This document shows positions 1 through 7,758 of a stretch of 32,404 bases of DNA, in pieces. The position numbers and the translations under genes are program-made. Origin of the DNA: an uncultured Lachnospiraceae bacterium (GTDB taxonomy: Bacteria; Bacillota; Clostridia; Lachnospirales; Lachnospiraceae); the NCBI GenBank assembly GCA_900318375.1, contig ONKG01000034.1, positions 1 to 32,404 on the forward strand. The letters run 5' to 3'. The notes under the pieces are model-generated. The model did no database searches. It saw only the letters and a list, made by a program, of their open reading frames with translations, and was not told the DNA's origin. Numbering within the stretch: the stretch's first letter is position 1; every line of letters starts with the position of its first letter.

Positions 1-22
1 GTAACAGAAAGGAGTGAGCTGT

Positions 23-520
23 ATGAGTACAACGGATGCGCTGTATGAACGTTTCAAAGCGAACCTGGAAGCGGTCAACGGAGAATGTTCATTGGCAGCC
101 AAAGCAGACGCAGGAAAAGTGGTAGCAGATCTTTTCCAGGCAAAAGGCATCAAGACAGCCTGCGTGGCAGAGACTGATTTTCTCCGTGAGATTGGAATCG
201 TTCCTGCACTGAGAGAGGCAGGTATTGAGGTCTTCACGGATCACATCCGTCTTCATGCGGAGACTGCGCAGGGAGGTATCTCGGAAGCGCAGTATGGAGT
301 TGCAGATCTGGGAAGCATTCTGCAGGTTGGAGATGAGATCGATGCGAGGATCGTTGCGACAATGTCTGCAGATTATTTCGGAATCCTCAAAGAGTCAACG
401 ATCGTCGATGATTATGACGCCATGTTTGATGTGATCTGCGCGCTGCCGGAAATGCCGAATTTTGTCGGATTTGTAACCGGACCCAGCAGAACTGCCGATA
501 TCGAGTGTGTCAGTACATGA
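23..520 (+). CDS. LUD-domain protein, LutC/LdhG type, C-terminus apparently truncated
   Basis: A 165-residue protein of the LUD (DUF162) family, the small subunit of LutABC/LdhGH-type lactate-oxidising complexes. The start is ATG 23, because AAAGGAG at 8-14 sits 8 bases upstream; a GTG at 14 overlaps that site and is unlikely. The family signature GPSRTADIE lies near the C-terminus (about residues 152-160). In relatives roughly 20 more residues follow, ending in a strand like RELHVLL. Here the frame stops at two consecutive TGA codons (518-523), yet the same frame downstream encodes HEFMALL, which resembles that strand. The C-terminus may therefore be broken by small indels or a sequence error. 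It is followed after 85 bases by the fused LUD/Fe-S gene, its expected partner. Family call is firm; substrate is inferred. Confidence 0.85.
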   Translation: MSTTDALYERFKANLEAVNGECSLAAKADAGKVVADLFQAKGIKTACVAETDFLREIGIVPALREAGIEVFTDHIRLHAETAQGGISEAQYGVADLGSILQVGDEIDARIVATMSADYFGILKESTIVDDYDAMFDVICALPEMPNFVGFVTGPSRTADIECVST

Positions 521-605
521 TGACGGGTACGGACAGAGAATGCGGTGCATGAGTTCATGGCACTGCTGACTGCGCACCGGTTTTTAGGAAAGGAGAGAAT
601 CAATC

Positions 606-2762
606 ATGGCTAGTCTGGAGCTGAAGCAGGAAATTCAGGAAGCTTTGAAGAATCAGACTCTCAGCAGAACACTGGGAACATTCTGTGCGACTTATCCTGC
701 GAAGAGAGAAAAATCATATGCCGGCGTCGATTTCGAGTCGACACGTGACAGCATTAAAGAAGTTAAGAGCTATGCAGCAGACCACATCGATGAGATGATC
801 GATGACTTCACAAAGAACTGCACAGCCCGCGGCGGACATGTTTTCCACGCAAAGAGCGGCGAAGAGGCTATGGAGTATATCCGTAATCTCGTTAAGGAAA
901 AAGGTGTCAAGACCATCGTCAAGTCCAAATCCATGGCTTCTGAGGAAATCCACATGAACCATGTCCTGGGCGATGACGGCGTACAGGTACAGGAGACCGA
1001 CCTGGGCGAGTTCATCATCGCTCTTGAGGGCAACACTCCCGTCCACATGGTCATGCCCGCTCTGCATCTGAACAAAGAGCAGGTCGCCGACTATTTCACA
1101 GAGTATACAAAAGAGAAGAACGAGCCCATCATCGCCGAGGAAGTCAAGACCGCCAGGAAGATCATGCGCGACAAGTTCATCCATGCTGATATGGGTGTTT
1201 CCGGCGCAAACGTGGCTGTCGCCGATACGGGCACCGTTTTCACAATGAGTAACGAAGGCAACGGCCGTATGGTCGGTACACTGCCCAAAATCCATCTGTA
1301 TGTCTTCGGTATCGAGAAGTTCGTCAAGAGCCTGTCCGATGCCCGTTACATCTTTAAGGCCCTTCCCCGCAACGGCACGGGCCAGCGTATTACTTCTTAT
1401 ATCTCCATGTACACAGGCGCTTCCGAGGTGACCGTGGACAAGGAAACCGATGAGAAGGCCAAGAAAGAATTCTACGCAGTCATTCTGGACGATCCGGGAC
1501 GCCGCGCCATCCTCGCGGATCCTGATTTCAGGGAAGTCTACAACTGCATCCGCTGCGGCGCATGTCTTGACGTATGTCCTGCATTCGCTCTGCTGGGCGG
1601 CCATGTATACGGCTCCAAGGTCTATACCGGCGGTATCGGAACCATCCTGACCCACTTCCTGGTATCCGAGGAGAGAGCGGATGAGATCCAGAACATCTGC
1701 CTGCAGTGCGGACGCTGCAAAGAGGTCTGCGGCGGCGGACTTCACATCCCCGAGATGATCATGAAACTGCGTGAGCGCAGCTACGAGGCAAATCCGAATC
1801 CCGTTTATAAATTCGCTCTGGATGCGGTCAGCGACAGAAAGCTCTTCCACTCCATGCTGCGTATCGCCTCCGTTGCACAGGCTCCCTTCACAAAGGGCAC
1901 CAACTTCATCCGTCATCTGCCTATGTTCCTGTCCGGCATGACAGAGGGCAGAAGCCTGATGAGCATCGCTCCCGTGCCTTTCCGCGATATCTTCCCGACC
2001 ATCCAGCAGAAGGTCGACAATCCCAAGGGCAAGATCGCTATGTTTGCCGGATGTCTGCTTGACTTCGCTTATGTTGACATCGCCAAGGCAGTCATCGCAG
2101 ATCTGAACTCCATCGGCTATGTTGTCGATATGCCTATGGGCCAGTCCTGCTGCGGCGCTCCCGCAACCTTCATGGGTGACCGCGAGAACGCCAAGAAGAC
2201 CGCAGAGCTCAACGTCGAGGCCATGCACGCGGAAGATTACGATTATGTCGTATCCGCATGCCCGACCTGCACACACCAGCTGCGCGTCTACAAGGACTTC
2301 TTCGAGGAAGGCTCCGACATGTACAAGAAGGCAGAGGAACTGGGCAGCAAGACCTTCGACTTCTGCAAGCTCTTCTATGATCTGGGCGGACTGGCAGAGG
2401 CAGGCGATGAGACGCCTCTTACCATCACCTATCATGATTCCTGCCACCTCAAGAGAGAACTGGGCGTCTTCAAGGAGCAGAGAGAACTCCTCAAGGCCAC
2501 CAAGGGCATCAACCTGGTCGAGATGGAAGAGTCCGATGTCTGCTGCGGTTTCGGCGGAACATACAGCATCAAGCTTCCCGAGGTCGCTGCACCCATCCTT
2601 GCCAAGAAGATCAGCCACATCCAGGATACCGGCGCTTCTGTCGTCGCTGTCGACTGCCCCGGCTGCCTGATGCAGATCCGCGGCGGTATGGACGCACATG
2701 GTCTTCCTACCGAAGTCAAGCACACTGCTGTGATCATCGCGGAGAAACGCGGCCTGATCTGA
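606..2762 (+). CDS. LUD / 4Fe-4S / CCG-domain oxidoreductase (LutA-LutB fusion, LdhH type)
   Basis: A 718-residue iron-sulfur protein that joins the parts separate in LutB and LutA. An N-terminal LUD domain spans about residues 60-250. A two-cluster ferredoxin segment follows, with Cys314, 317, 320, 324 and Cys365, 368, 371, 375. Two CCG (heterodisulfide-reductase-like) domains end it, with SCCGAP at 514-519 and VCCGFGG at 645-651. The size and order match the fused LdhH-type subunit known from lactate-oxidising anaerobes. AGGAAAGGAG just upstream supports ATG 606. The likely role is cytoplasmic oxidation of lactate or a similar 2-hydroxy acid, with electrons leaving through the Fe-S clusters. 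The MenA, MenG, FixC and FixX genes that follow suggest a quinone as acceptor, which is inference. Confidence 0.9.
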   Translation: MASLELKQEIQEALKNQTLSRTLGTFCATYPAKREKSYAGVDFESTRDSIKEVKSYAADHIDEMIDDFTKNCTARGGHVFHAKSGEEAMEYIRNLVKEKGVKTIVKSKSMASEEIHMNHVLGDDGVQVQETDLGEFIIALEGNTPVHMVMPALHLNKEQVADYFTEYTKEKNEPIIAEEVKTARKIMRDKFIHADMGVSGANVAVADTGTVFTMSNEGNGRMVGTLPKIHLYVFGIEKFVKSLSDARYIFKALPRNGTGQRITSYISMYTGASEVTVDKETDEKAKKEFYAVILDDPGRRAILADPDFREVYNCIRCGACLDVCPAFALLGGHVYGSKVYTGGIGTILTHFLVSEERADEIQNICLQCGRCKEVCGGGLHIPEMIMKLRERSYEANPNPVYKFALDAVSDRKLFHSMLRIASVAQAPFTKGTNFIRHLPMFLSGMTEGRSLMSIAPVPFRDIFPTIQQKVDNPKGKIAMFAGCLLDFAYVDIAKAVIADLNSIGYVVDMPMGQSCCGAPATFMGDRENAKKTAELNVEAMHAEDYDYVVSACPTCTHQLRVYKDFFEEGSDMYKKAEELGSKTFDFCKLFYDLGGLAEAGDETPLTITYHDSCHLKRELGVFKEQRELLKATKGINLVEMEESDVCCGFGGTYSIKLPEVAAPILAKKISHIQDTGASVVAVDCPGCLMQIRGGMDAHGLPTEVKHTAVIIAEKRGLI

Positions 2763-2857
2763 TGACAAAGAGCGTTCGGAAGCGGACGATCGCAGATTGA
2801 CGCCAGCTCCGGATCCGGATCGCTTACAGATAGAAATATAGAAAACGAGTTGTAATC

Positions 2858-3853
2858 ATGACGACAAGCATGAATGTCAAGACAGGGACATCGAAAAAGC
2901 GGCAGGCGGCACCTGACCCGGTCAAATATGAGCGGATGACGGCCAAGATGGCTTTCCAGCTTGCCATGATCCATACCTGGCCGGCCTCTGTGTGCCCGGC
3001 ACTGTTCGGAATTTTCTGGTGTCTGTTCAGGGGAATTTCCCTTACACCTGCCCAGTGCATTCTGCTGGCAGCGGCATGTATCCTGTCCCAGTCTTCGGTA
3101 AATACGCTGAACGACTATGTGGACTATGTCAACGGTACCGACAGCGAAGAGGACAATGTGGAAGTCAACGATGCAGTGCTGGTCTACAACCACCTGAATC
3201 CGAGACACGCCCTGATCCTGGGACTTGCCTATCTGGCAAGTGCCGCCCTCTGCGGTGTGGCTGCCGCCCGGCACTCGGGTCCTGCGCCCTATGTTGTCGG
3301 GATCATCGGCGGTCTGACGGTACTGGCATACAGTGTCAGTCCGGTATCGGTGGCTTCTCTCCCTCTGGGAGAGCTTGTCTCCGGATTTGTCATGGGCGGC
3401 CTGATCCCCCTGGGGACCGCGGCCGTCGCAGACGGGACCTTCCACTGGGAGATCCTTCCGGAATGCCTTCCGCTGATCATCGGAATTGCGCTGATCATGC
3501 TCAGTAATAACGGAAGCGATATAGAAAAAGACCGTATCGCAGGGCGCACGACCCTTCCGGTCGTGCTGGGCCGTCCCTCTTCCCTGGTCCTGTATCGGAC
3601 AATGCTGGGGGTATGGATCGCACTCCTGATCCTCCAGCCCCTCCTGCGGGTCGGGTGGATCGCCATGGCGGGCATCCTGCTGACGATCGTCCTCGGGCAT
3701 AAGCCCTTCGGATTTATCCTCCGGGCAAAGCTCGATCCTTCGGACAGGATCCGCCAGATGAAAAGCATCACGGCATCCAACATGATCGGAAACGGTTTCC
3801 TGGCTCTGACCTACGGGGCTGCCTGGCTTTTACAGGTTCTTAAAGTCCTCTGA
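2858..3853 (+). CDS. menA: UbiA-family prenyltransferase, MenA-like
   Basis: A 331-residue integral membrane protein of the UbiA superfamily. The first Asp-rich motif is NDYVDYVNGTD starting at Asn85, and the second is DIEKD at 221-225, followed by RIAGRTTLP, which resembles the MenA pattern of DxxxD then GxxTL. Several hydrophobic segments surround these motifs. MenA attaches a polyprenyl chain to 1,4-dihydroxy-2-naphthoate to give demethylmenaquinone. A MenG-like methyltransferase follows 80 bases later, which supports this reading over heme O or chlorophyll branches of the family. There is no clear ribosome site before ATG 2858; ATG 2870 is an alternative. No other men genes are in the window, so the source of the naphthoate head group is unknown. 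Confidence 0.85.
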   Translation: MTTSMNVKTGTSKKRQAAPDPVKYERMTAKMAFQLAMIHTWPASVCPALFGIFWCLFRGISLTPAQCILLAAACILSQSSVNTLNDYVDYVNGTDSEEDNVEVNDAVLVYNHLNPRHALILGLAYLASAALCGVAAARHSGPAPYVVGIIGGLTVLAYSVSPVSVASLPLGELVSGFVMGGLIPLGTAAVADGTFHWEILPECLPLIIGIALIMLSNNGSDIEKDRIAGRTTLPVVLGRPSSLVLYRTMLGVWIALLILQPLLRVGWIAMAGILLTIVLGHKPFGFILRAKLDPSDRIRQMKSITASNMIGNGFLALTYGAAWLLQVLKVL

Positions 3854-3933
3854 GACATTGGGCCTGCAAAAAAGCCCGGACCGGCTTAAATCTTTTGATC
3901 GAATTCCATATTTGAATTGTTTTACAAAAACAT

Positions 3934-4635
3934 ATGAAGAAACAGCAGGAGCGCGCCCATGTCTATGAGATTTTCGAGACGCTGGCTCCGCGCTATGACA
4001 GGGCAAATGCCCGCATCAGTCTCGGCCTTGAAAAAGGCTGGAAGAGGCTGTTGGTAAAAAGAGTGCTGGCACAGGCCGGCAGCGGAGGAGACATCCTGGA
4101 TGTCTGCTGCGGCACGGGAGACATCGCGATCGCTCTCGCGAAGAGAGGTCCGGGCTTTTGTGTCACGGGACTTGACTTTTCCCCCGCTATGCTGAAAGTC
4201 GCCGGAAAGAAGGGAGAAGACATTTCCAACCTGCAGTTTCTGCAGGGAAATGCCATGAAGCTTCCCTTTGCGGACGGAACCTTTGATGTCGCCTGCATCT
4301 CGTTCGGCCTCAGGAACACGCCGGATTACCGCCGTGTCCTCAGGGAGATGAGACGCGTTGTGCGGGAGGGGGGTAAAGTTTACTGCCTGGATTCATTTGT
4401 TCCGGACAATCCGGCCATCCTGCCGGCATACCGTCTCTATTTCCGGTATATAATGCCGGTTCTGGGAGGCGGACGAAAATACAGAAAACAATATTCATGG
4501 CTTTACCAGTCGACAGAACTTTTTCCCAGGAGGAGGGAACTGATGAAACAGTTCGCCCGCACAGGCCTTGAGCAGGTGCAGAGCCGCAGCAGAATGCTGG
4601 GCGCCTGTGTTCTGATCGAAGGGACCAAAGCCTGA
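3934..4635 (+). CDS. menG: Demethylmenaquinone methyltransferase (UbiE/MenG family)
   Basis: A 233-residue class I SAM-dependent methyltransferase. Family marks are the N-terminal YDRANARISLGLEKGWKR segment, the SAM-binding motif ILDVCCGTGDIAIALA (about residues 54-69), and the UbiE signature SFGLRNTPDYRRVLREMRRV. It would methylate the ring of demethylmenaquinone made by the preceding MenA-like enzyme. The start ATG 3934 fits the family N-terminus, but no strong ribosome site is visible, so translation may depend on coupling or be weak. It sits between the prenyltransferase and FixC, in a quinone and electron-transfer context. Family call is secure; the exact quinone is inferred. Confidence 0.9.
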   Translation: MKKQQERAHVYEIFETLAPRYDRANARISLGLEKGWKRLLVKRVLAQAGSGGDILDVCCGTGDIAIALAKRGPGFCVTGLDFSPAMLKVAGKKGEDISNLQFLQGNAMKLPFADGTFDVACISFGLRNTPDYRRVLREMRRVVREGGKVYCLDSFVPDNPAILPAYRLYFRYIMPVLGGGRKYRKQYSWLYQSTELFPRRRELMKQFARTGLEQVQSRSRMLGACVLIEGTKA

Positions 4636-4657
4636 CAGATTACAACAGGAGAAAACT

Positions 4658-5941
4658 ATGAGCGAAGAAAAAATCGTAGGAGGAGGACTGGCAGGCGCTA
4701 CAGCCGCATATATTCTTGCCAATGCCGGAATGGAAGTCCTTCTGGCAGACCGCGGCGATTTCTGCGGCTCCAAGAACGTGACCGGCGGCCGCCTCTATGC
4801 GCACAGCCTGGAGAAGGTTTTCCCCGGCTTCGCGGAGGAGGCGCCCATTGAGCGCAAAGTCACGCACGAGAAAATCTCCCTGATGACCCCCAAGAGCTCG
4901 CTGGATATCGGATTCAGCTCCGAGAAACTCGGCGAGGATCCTGAGAGTGCATCCTACACCATCCTGCATTCCAAATTTGATCCCTGGCTCGCGGAGAAGT
5001 GCGAGGAGGCGGGTGTTATGCTTGTCCCCGGCATCCGCGTTGACAGCTGTGTCGTCGAGGACGGCAAGGTCGTCGGAATTGATGCCGGCGGCGAGATCAT
5101 GTATTCCGATGTCGTCATTATCGCTGACGGTGTCAACTCCCTTCTTGCCCAGAAACTCGGCATGAAGAAGGAACTGACTCCTCACGAAGTCGCGGTAGGC
5201 GTCAAGGAAGTCATCAAACTGGATGAGGAAGTCATCAACCAGCGCTTCGGCGTCCGCGGCAACGAAGGTGTCGCATGGCTGTCCGCAGGCGACGCAACTG
5301 CCGGAGCATTCGGCGGCGGTCTCCTTTACACCAACAAGGACACTATCTCCATCGGTATTGTCGCGACCCTGGCAGACATCGGCTACACCGATATTTCCAT
5401 TCCGGATCTGCTCGACCGCTATAAAGAGCATCCTGCCATCAAGCCTTATATCGAAGGCGGCGAGACCATCGAGTACAGCGCACACCTTGTTCCCGAGGCA
5501 GGCGTTCACATGATCCCTGAACTCGTTCGCGACGGCGTTCTCGTGACCGGCGACGCAGCGGGCTTCGTTGTAAACCTCGGCTTCACTGTCCGCGGTATGG
5601 ACTTCGCAGTAGAGTCTGGCCGTTTGGCTGCAGAGGCAGTCATCCGTGCCAAAGAAGCAGGCGACTTCAGCAAGGAAGGTCTTTCCTCTTATGTTGATGC
5701 CCTTAACGAGAGCTTCATCATGAAAGACATGAAGGCCCTCAAGGGATTCCCTGCGATCCTTTCCCGCAGAGAAGTCTTCAAGGATCTCCCGGAGATGGTG
5801 GACGACATCTGCACGAAGCTTTTCACGGTCAGCGGAAAACCCAGCATGGACTTCATCATGTATGTGATCAATTCCATGGCTTCGCATCTGAGCGTTGCAC
5901 AGCTCACGAGCCTGGTAGGAGACATCATGGACGCATTCTGA
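4658..5941 (+). CDS. fixC: FixC-like electron-transfer flavoprotein:quinone oxidoreductase
   Basis: A 427-residue FAD protein of the FixC/ETF-QO family. The dinucleotide-binding motif GGGLAG is at residues 8-13, and the highly characteristic GSKNVTGGRLY starts at residue 37. GDAAGFVVNLGF, the second FAD motif, lies near residues 301-312. An AACAGGAGAAAAC ribosome site precedes ATG 4658. FixC takes electrons from FixAB (EtfAB) and passes them to a quinone with FixX, which follows. Odd point: the N-terminus reads MSEEKIVGGGLAG, whereas family members normally have about four more residues (an Asp plus hydrophobics) before the IVGGG, so strand beta-1 of the Rossmann fold appears shortened. Whether the enzyme still binds FAD well is unknown. 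Confidence 0.9.
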   Translation: MSEEKIVGGGLAGATAAYILANAGMEVLLADRGDFCGSKNVTGGRLYAHSLEKVFPGFAEEAPIERKVTHEKISLMTPKSSLDIGFSSEKLGEDPESASYTILHSKFDPWLAEKCEEAGVMLVPGIRVDSCVVEDGKVVGIDAGGEIMYSDVVIIADGVNSLLAQKLGMKKELTPHEVAVGVKEVIKLDEEVINQRFGVRGNEGVAWLSAGDATAGAFGGGLLYTNKDTISIGIVATLADIGYTDISIPDLLDRYKEHPAIKPYIEGGETIEYSAHLVPEAGVHMIPELVRDGVLVTGDAAGFVVNLGFTVRGMDFAVESGRLAAEAVIRAKEAGDFSKEGLSSYVDALNESFIMKDMKALKGFPAILSRREVFKDLPEMVDDICTKLFTVSGKPSMDFIMYVINSMASHLSVAQLTSLVGDIMDAF

Positions 5942-6034
5942 TCTGCGCGGATCTTTGCGCCTGAGACCGGAGCGGTACCATGAAAATACTGTTTCTGTAC
6001 ACTGACTGATGATATGTGAAAAGAGGATAAAAAA

Positions 6035-6319
6035 ATGGCTAAAATGAGTGTAGATGATAAATTGGGACTGGATCTGTTCCACACCGACGAACATAATCCC
6101 CACATCACGGTCAATGAAGATTATGATGATATGGAAGAGATCCGCAAAGTTCTTCTTGCATGCCCTGCCGGACTTTATCACTATGAGAACGGCAAGGTGA
6201 CCTTCAGCCACGAGGGATGCCTGGAGTGCGGCACCTGCCGCGTGCTCTCCATCGACAAGGTCGTCAAGAGCTGGGATCACCCCATGGGCGGCGCAGGTGT
6301 TCAGTTCCGTCAGGGCTGA
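6035..6319 (+). CDS. fixX: FixX-like ferredoxin
   Basis: A 94-residue ferredoxin-like protein that closely follows the FixX pattern: KLG near the start, ACPAGLY with Cys43, then EGCLECGTCRVL with Cys62, Cys65 and Cys68, and a C-terminal GGAGVQF. The three-Cys CxxCxxC plus an upstream CP is normal for FixX, so no cluster ligand is missing. It partners FixC in moving electrons from ETF to quinone. It is 93 bases downstream of fixC, with an AAGAGG ribosome site before ATG 6035. A strong double hairpin follows its stop, which suggests that it is the last gene of the redox operon. Confidence 0.92.
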   Translation: MAKMSVDDKLGLDLFHTDEHNPHITVNEDYDDMEEIRKVLLACPAGLYHYENGKVTFSHEGCLECGTCRVLSIDKVVKSWDHPMGGAGVQFRQG

Positions 6320-6349
6320 TGCGTGCTGTAAATAATTGAAATACACGGG

Positions 6350-6410
6350 CTCTTATGCCGCTCTTTTGCACGGTGCGGCATAAGAGTCCGCTTTTGTATA
6401 AAAAAGCGGA
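6350..6410 (+). terminator. Double hairpin after fixX, candidate terminator or attenuator
   Basis: First a perfect 12-bp stem, CTCTTATGCCGC (6350-6361) with GCGGCATAAGAG (6375-6386). A 9-bp stem follows directly, TCCGCTTTT (6387-6395) with AAAAGCGGA (6402-6410). Neither is followed by a long T run, so termination strength is uncertain. The right arm of the first stem shares CATAAGAG with the ribosome site of the next gene (6441-6448). Confidence 0.6.
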
Positions 6411-6454
6411 CTGAGAGCGTGTGTTTTCAAATATCTCTTTCATAAGAGGTGACC

Positions 6455-7636
6455 ATGAGCAGAATCTACATTATCACAGGAAAGGGAGGCGTCGGCAAAA
6501 CCAGCCTTGCGGCGGCACATGCGGTGCGAAGCGCCCGGGAAGGGCACAATACACTCCTTGTCAGCGCGGATATGGCCCACAATCTGGGGGATATTTTCCA
6601 GACAAAGGCCGGAGGGTATGTGCAGGAACTCGCCCCCTGTCTGTCTGTGCTGGAACTGGATCCCTACATGCTGATGAGGGAGGAATATCCCAATATCAAC
6701 AAGACTATCTCAAATCTTTCCGGGACTGTCGGCGCCGCCATTGATTCGATCGGGGAGACATATATGATCCCGGGACTGGAGAATCTGTTTTCTCTCCTCA
6801 AGATCCGCGACCTGTATCTGAGCGGTACCTATGACAGGATTATTGTGGACTGCGCCCCGACGGGGGAGACGCTCTCGCTGTTAAAGCTTCCGGAACTGCT
6901 CGCCTGGTATGTGGAGAAGTTTTCACCGGTGGGAAGGACGCTGACGCGTGTACTGACGCCTGTCGCCAGGCTCCGCTATCGCATGGAGCTGCCGGACAAG
7001 GCGGCGATGGATGAGATCGGACAGCTCTACACAAAGCTGATCAAGCTTCAGGATCTGCTCAAGAACCCGGACAGCAGCCGCGTGCGTCTGGTCTGTATCC
7101 CCGAGAGGATGGTCGTAGAAGAGACGCGGCGCAGCTATATGTATCTGAATCTGTATCACTACCCTGTGGACGGGGTCTTTATCAACCGCATTCTGCCGGA
7201 TCATACCGGCAGCAGCTTTATGGAAAACTGGCAGAGGATCCAGAAGGGTTATCTTGAGGAACTGGAGAGTGTTTTCACAGAAGTTCCCATCACACGTATT
7301 CCCTGGTTCCCGGCGGAGATCCGGGGGATGGAAGCTGTGGAGCGGCTGAGCCGGGAGGCCTTGTCGGAGAATGATCTGTTCGACAGGCCGGTCCGGACGG
7401 ACAATGAGATTTATGCTCCGATCGAGGGCGGATACAGTCTCACCATCCGTGTGCCCGGTGCCTCGCAGGAAGATGTGGAGGTGTTCATGCGCGAAATGGA
7501 TGTGGATATCCGGATCCGGAACTTTATGCGCTCTATCCCCCTTCCGGGCGTCCTGCGCGGGGCGCAGATGACCTCTGCAATTGTGGCGGACGGCACACTC
7601 ACCATCTGCTTCAGGACCAAAGAAGCCGATGGATGA
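6455..7636 (+). CDS. Get3/ArsA-family ATPase with C-terminal HSP20-like domain (first of two)
   Basis: A 393-residue member of the ArsA/Get3 P-loop ATPase family. The deviant Walker A GKGGVGKT is at residues 9-16. Switch I reads ADMAHNLGD where family members have DPAHSL, and switch II reads DCAPTGETLSLL from Asp132, with Glu in place of the usual His. The C-terminal 70 residues (GYSLTIRVPGASQEDVEVF onward) match the HSP20-like domain found at the end of some bacterial ArsA proteins. AAGAGGTGA at 6444-6452 supports ATG 6455. No arsenical genes are near, so an arsenite pump role is not supported. A chaperone or targeting role for membrane or tail-anchored proteins is possible but unproven. A paralogue follows directly. 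Confidence 0.85.
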   Translation: MSRIYIITGKGGVGKTSLAAAHAVRSAREGHNTLLVSADMAHNLGDIFQTKAGGYVQELAPCLSVLELDPYMLMREEYPNINKTISNLSGTVGAAIDSIGETYMIPGLENLFSLLKIRDLYLSGTYDRIIVDCAPTGETLSLLKLPELLAWYVEKFSPVGRTLTRVLTPVARLRYRMELPDKAAMDEIGQLYTKLIKLQDLLKNPDSSRVRLVCIPERMVVEETRRSYMYLNLYHYPVDGVFINRILPDHTGSSFMENWQRIQKGYLEELESVFTEVPITRIPWFPAEIRGMEAVERLSREALSENDLFDRPVRTDNEIYAPIEGGYSLTIRVPGASQEDVEVFMREMDVDIRIRNFMRSIPLPGVLRGAQMTSAIVADGTLTICFRTKEADG

Positions 7637-7758
7637 TCACAGTCGGGATCTTTCCGGAGTGCGGCATGGTTTTTCACCGGAGTATACAGAAACCGGTGTA
7701 TGAAACGGATGATCATGATCGGGCGGCAAAAAAGGCTGACAAGAGGAAAACGGGACAG

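Noticed and set aside
518-523. Selenocysteine or read-through at the double TGA
   Set aside because: No SECIS-like hairpin was evident, two TGA codons are adjacent, and the LUD family needs no Sec there; indels explain it better.
714-2768. 684-residue open frame on the minus strand opposite the LUD/Fe-S gene
   Set aside because: It is the shadow of a strongly biased, motif-rich gene on the other strand; its own sequence has no family features or ribosome site.
6200-6260. Missing fourth Cys in the FixX cluster motif
   Set aside because: FixX proteins normally have CxxCxxC plus an upstream CP, which is present, so nothing is lost.
4640-6346. 568-residue minus-strand frame opposite fixC and fixX
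   Set aside because: It spans two confident plus-strand genes and their gap and has no recognisable domain.
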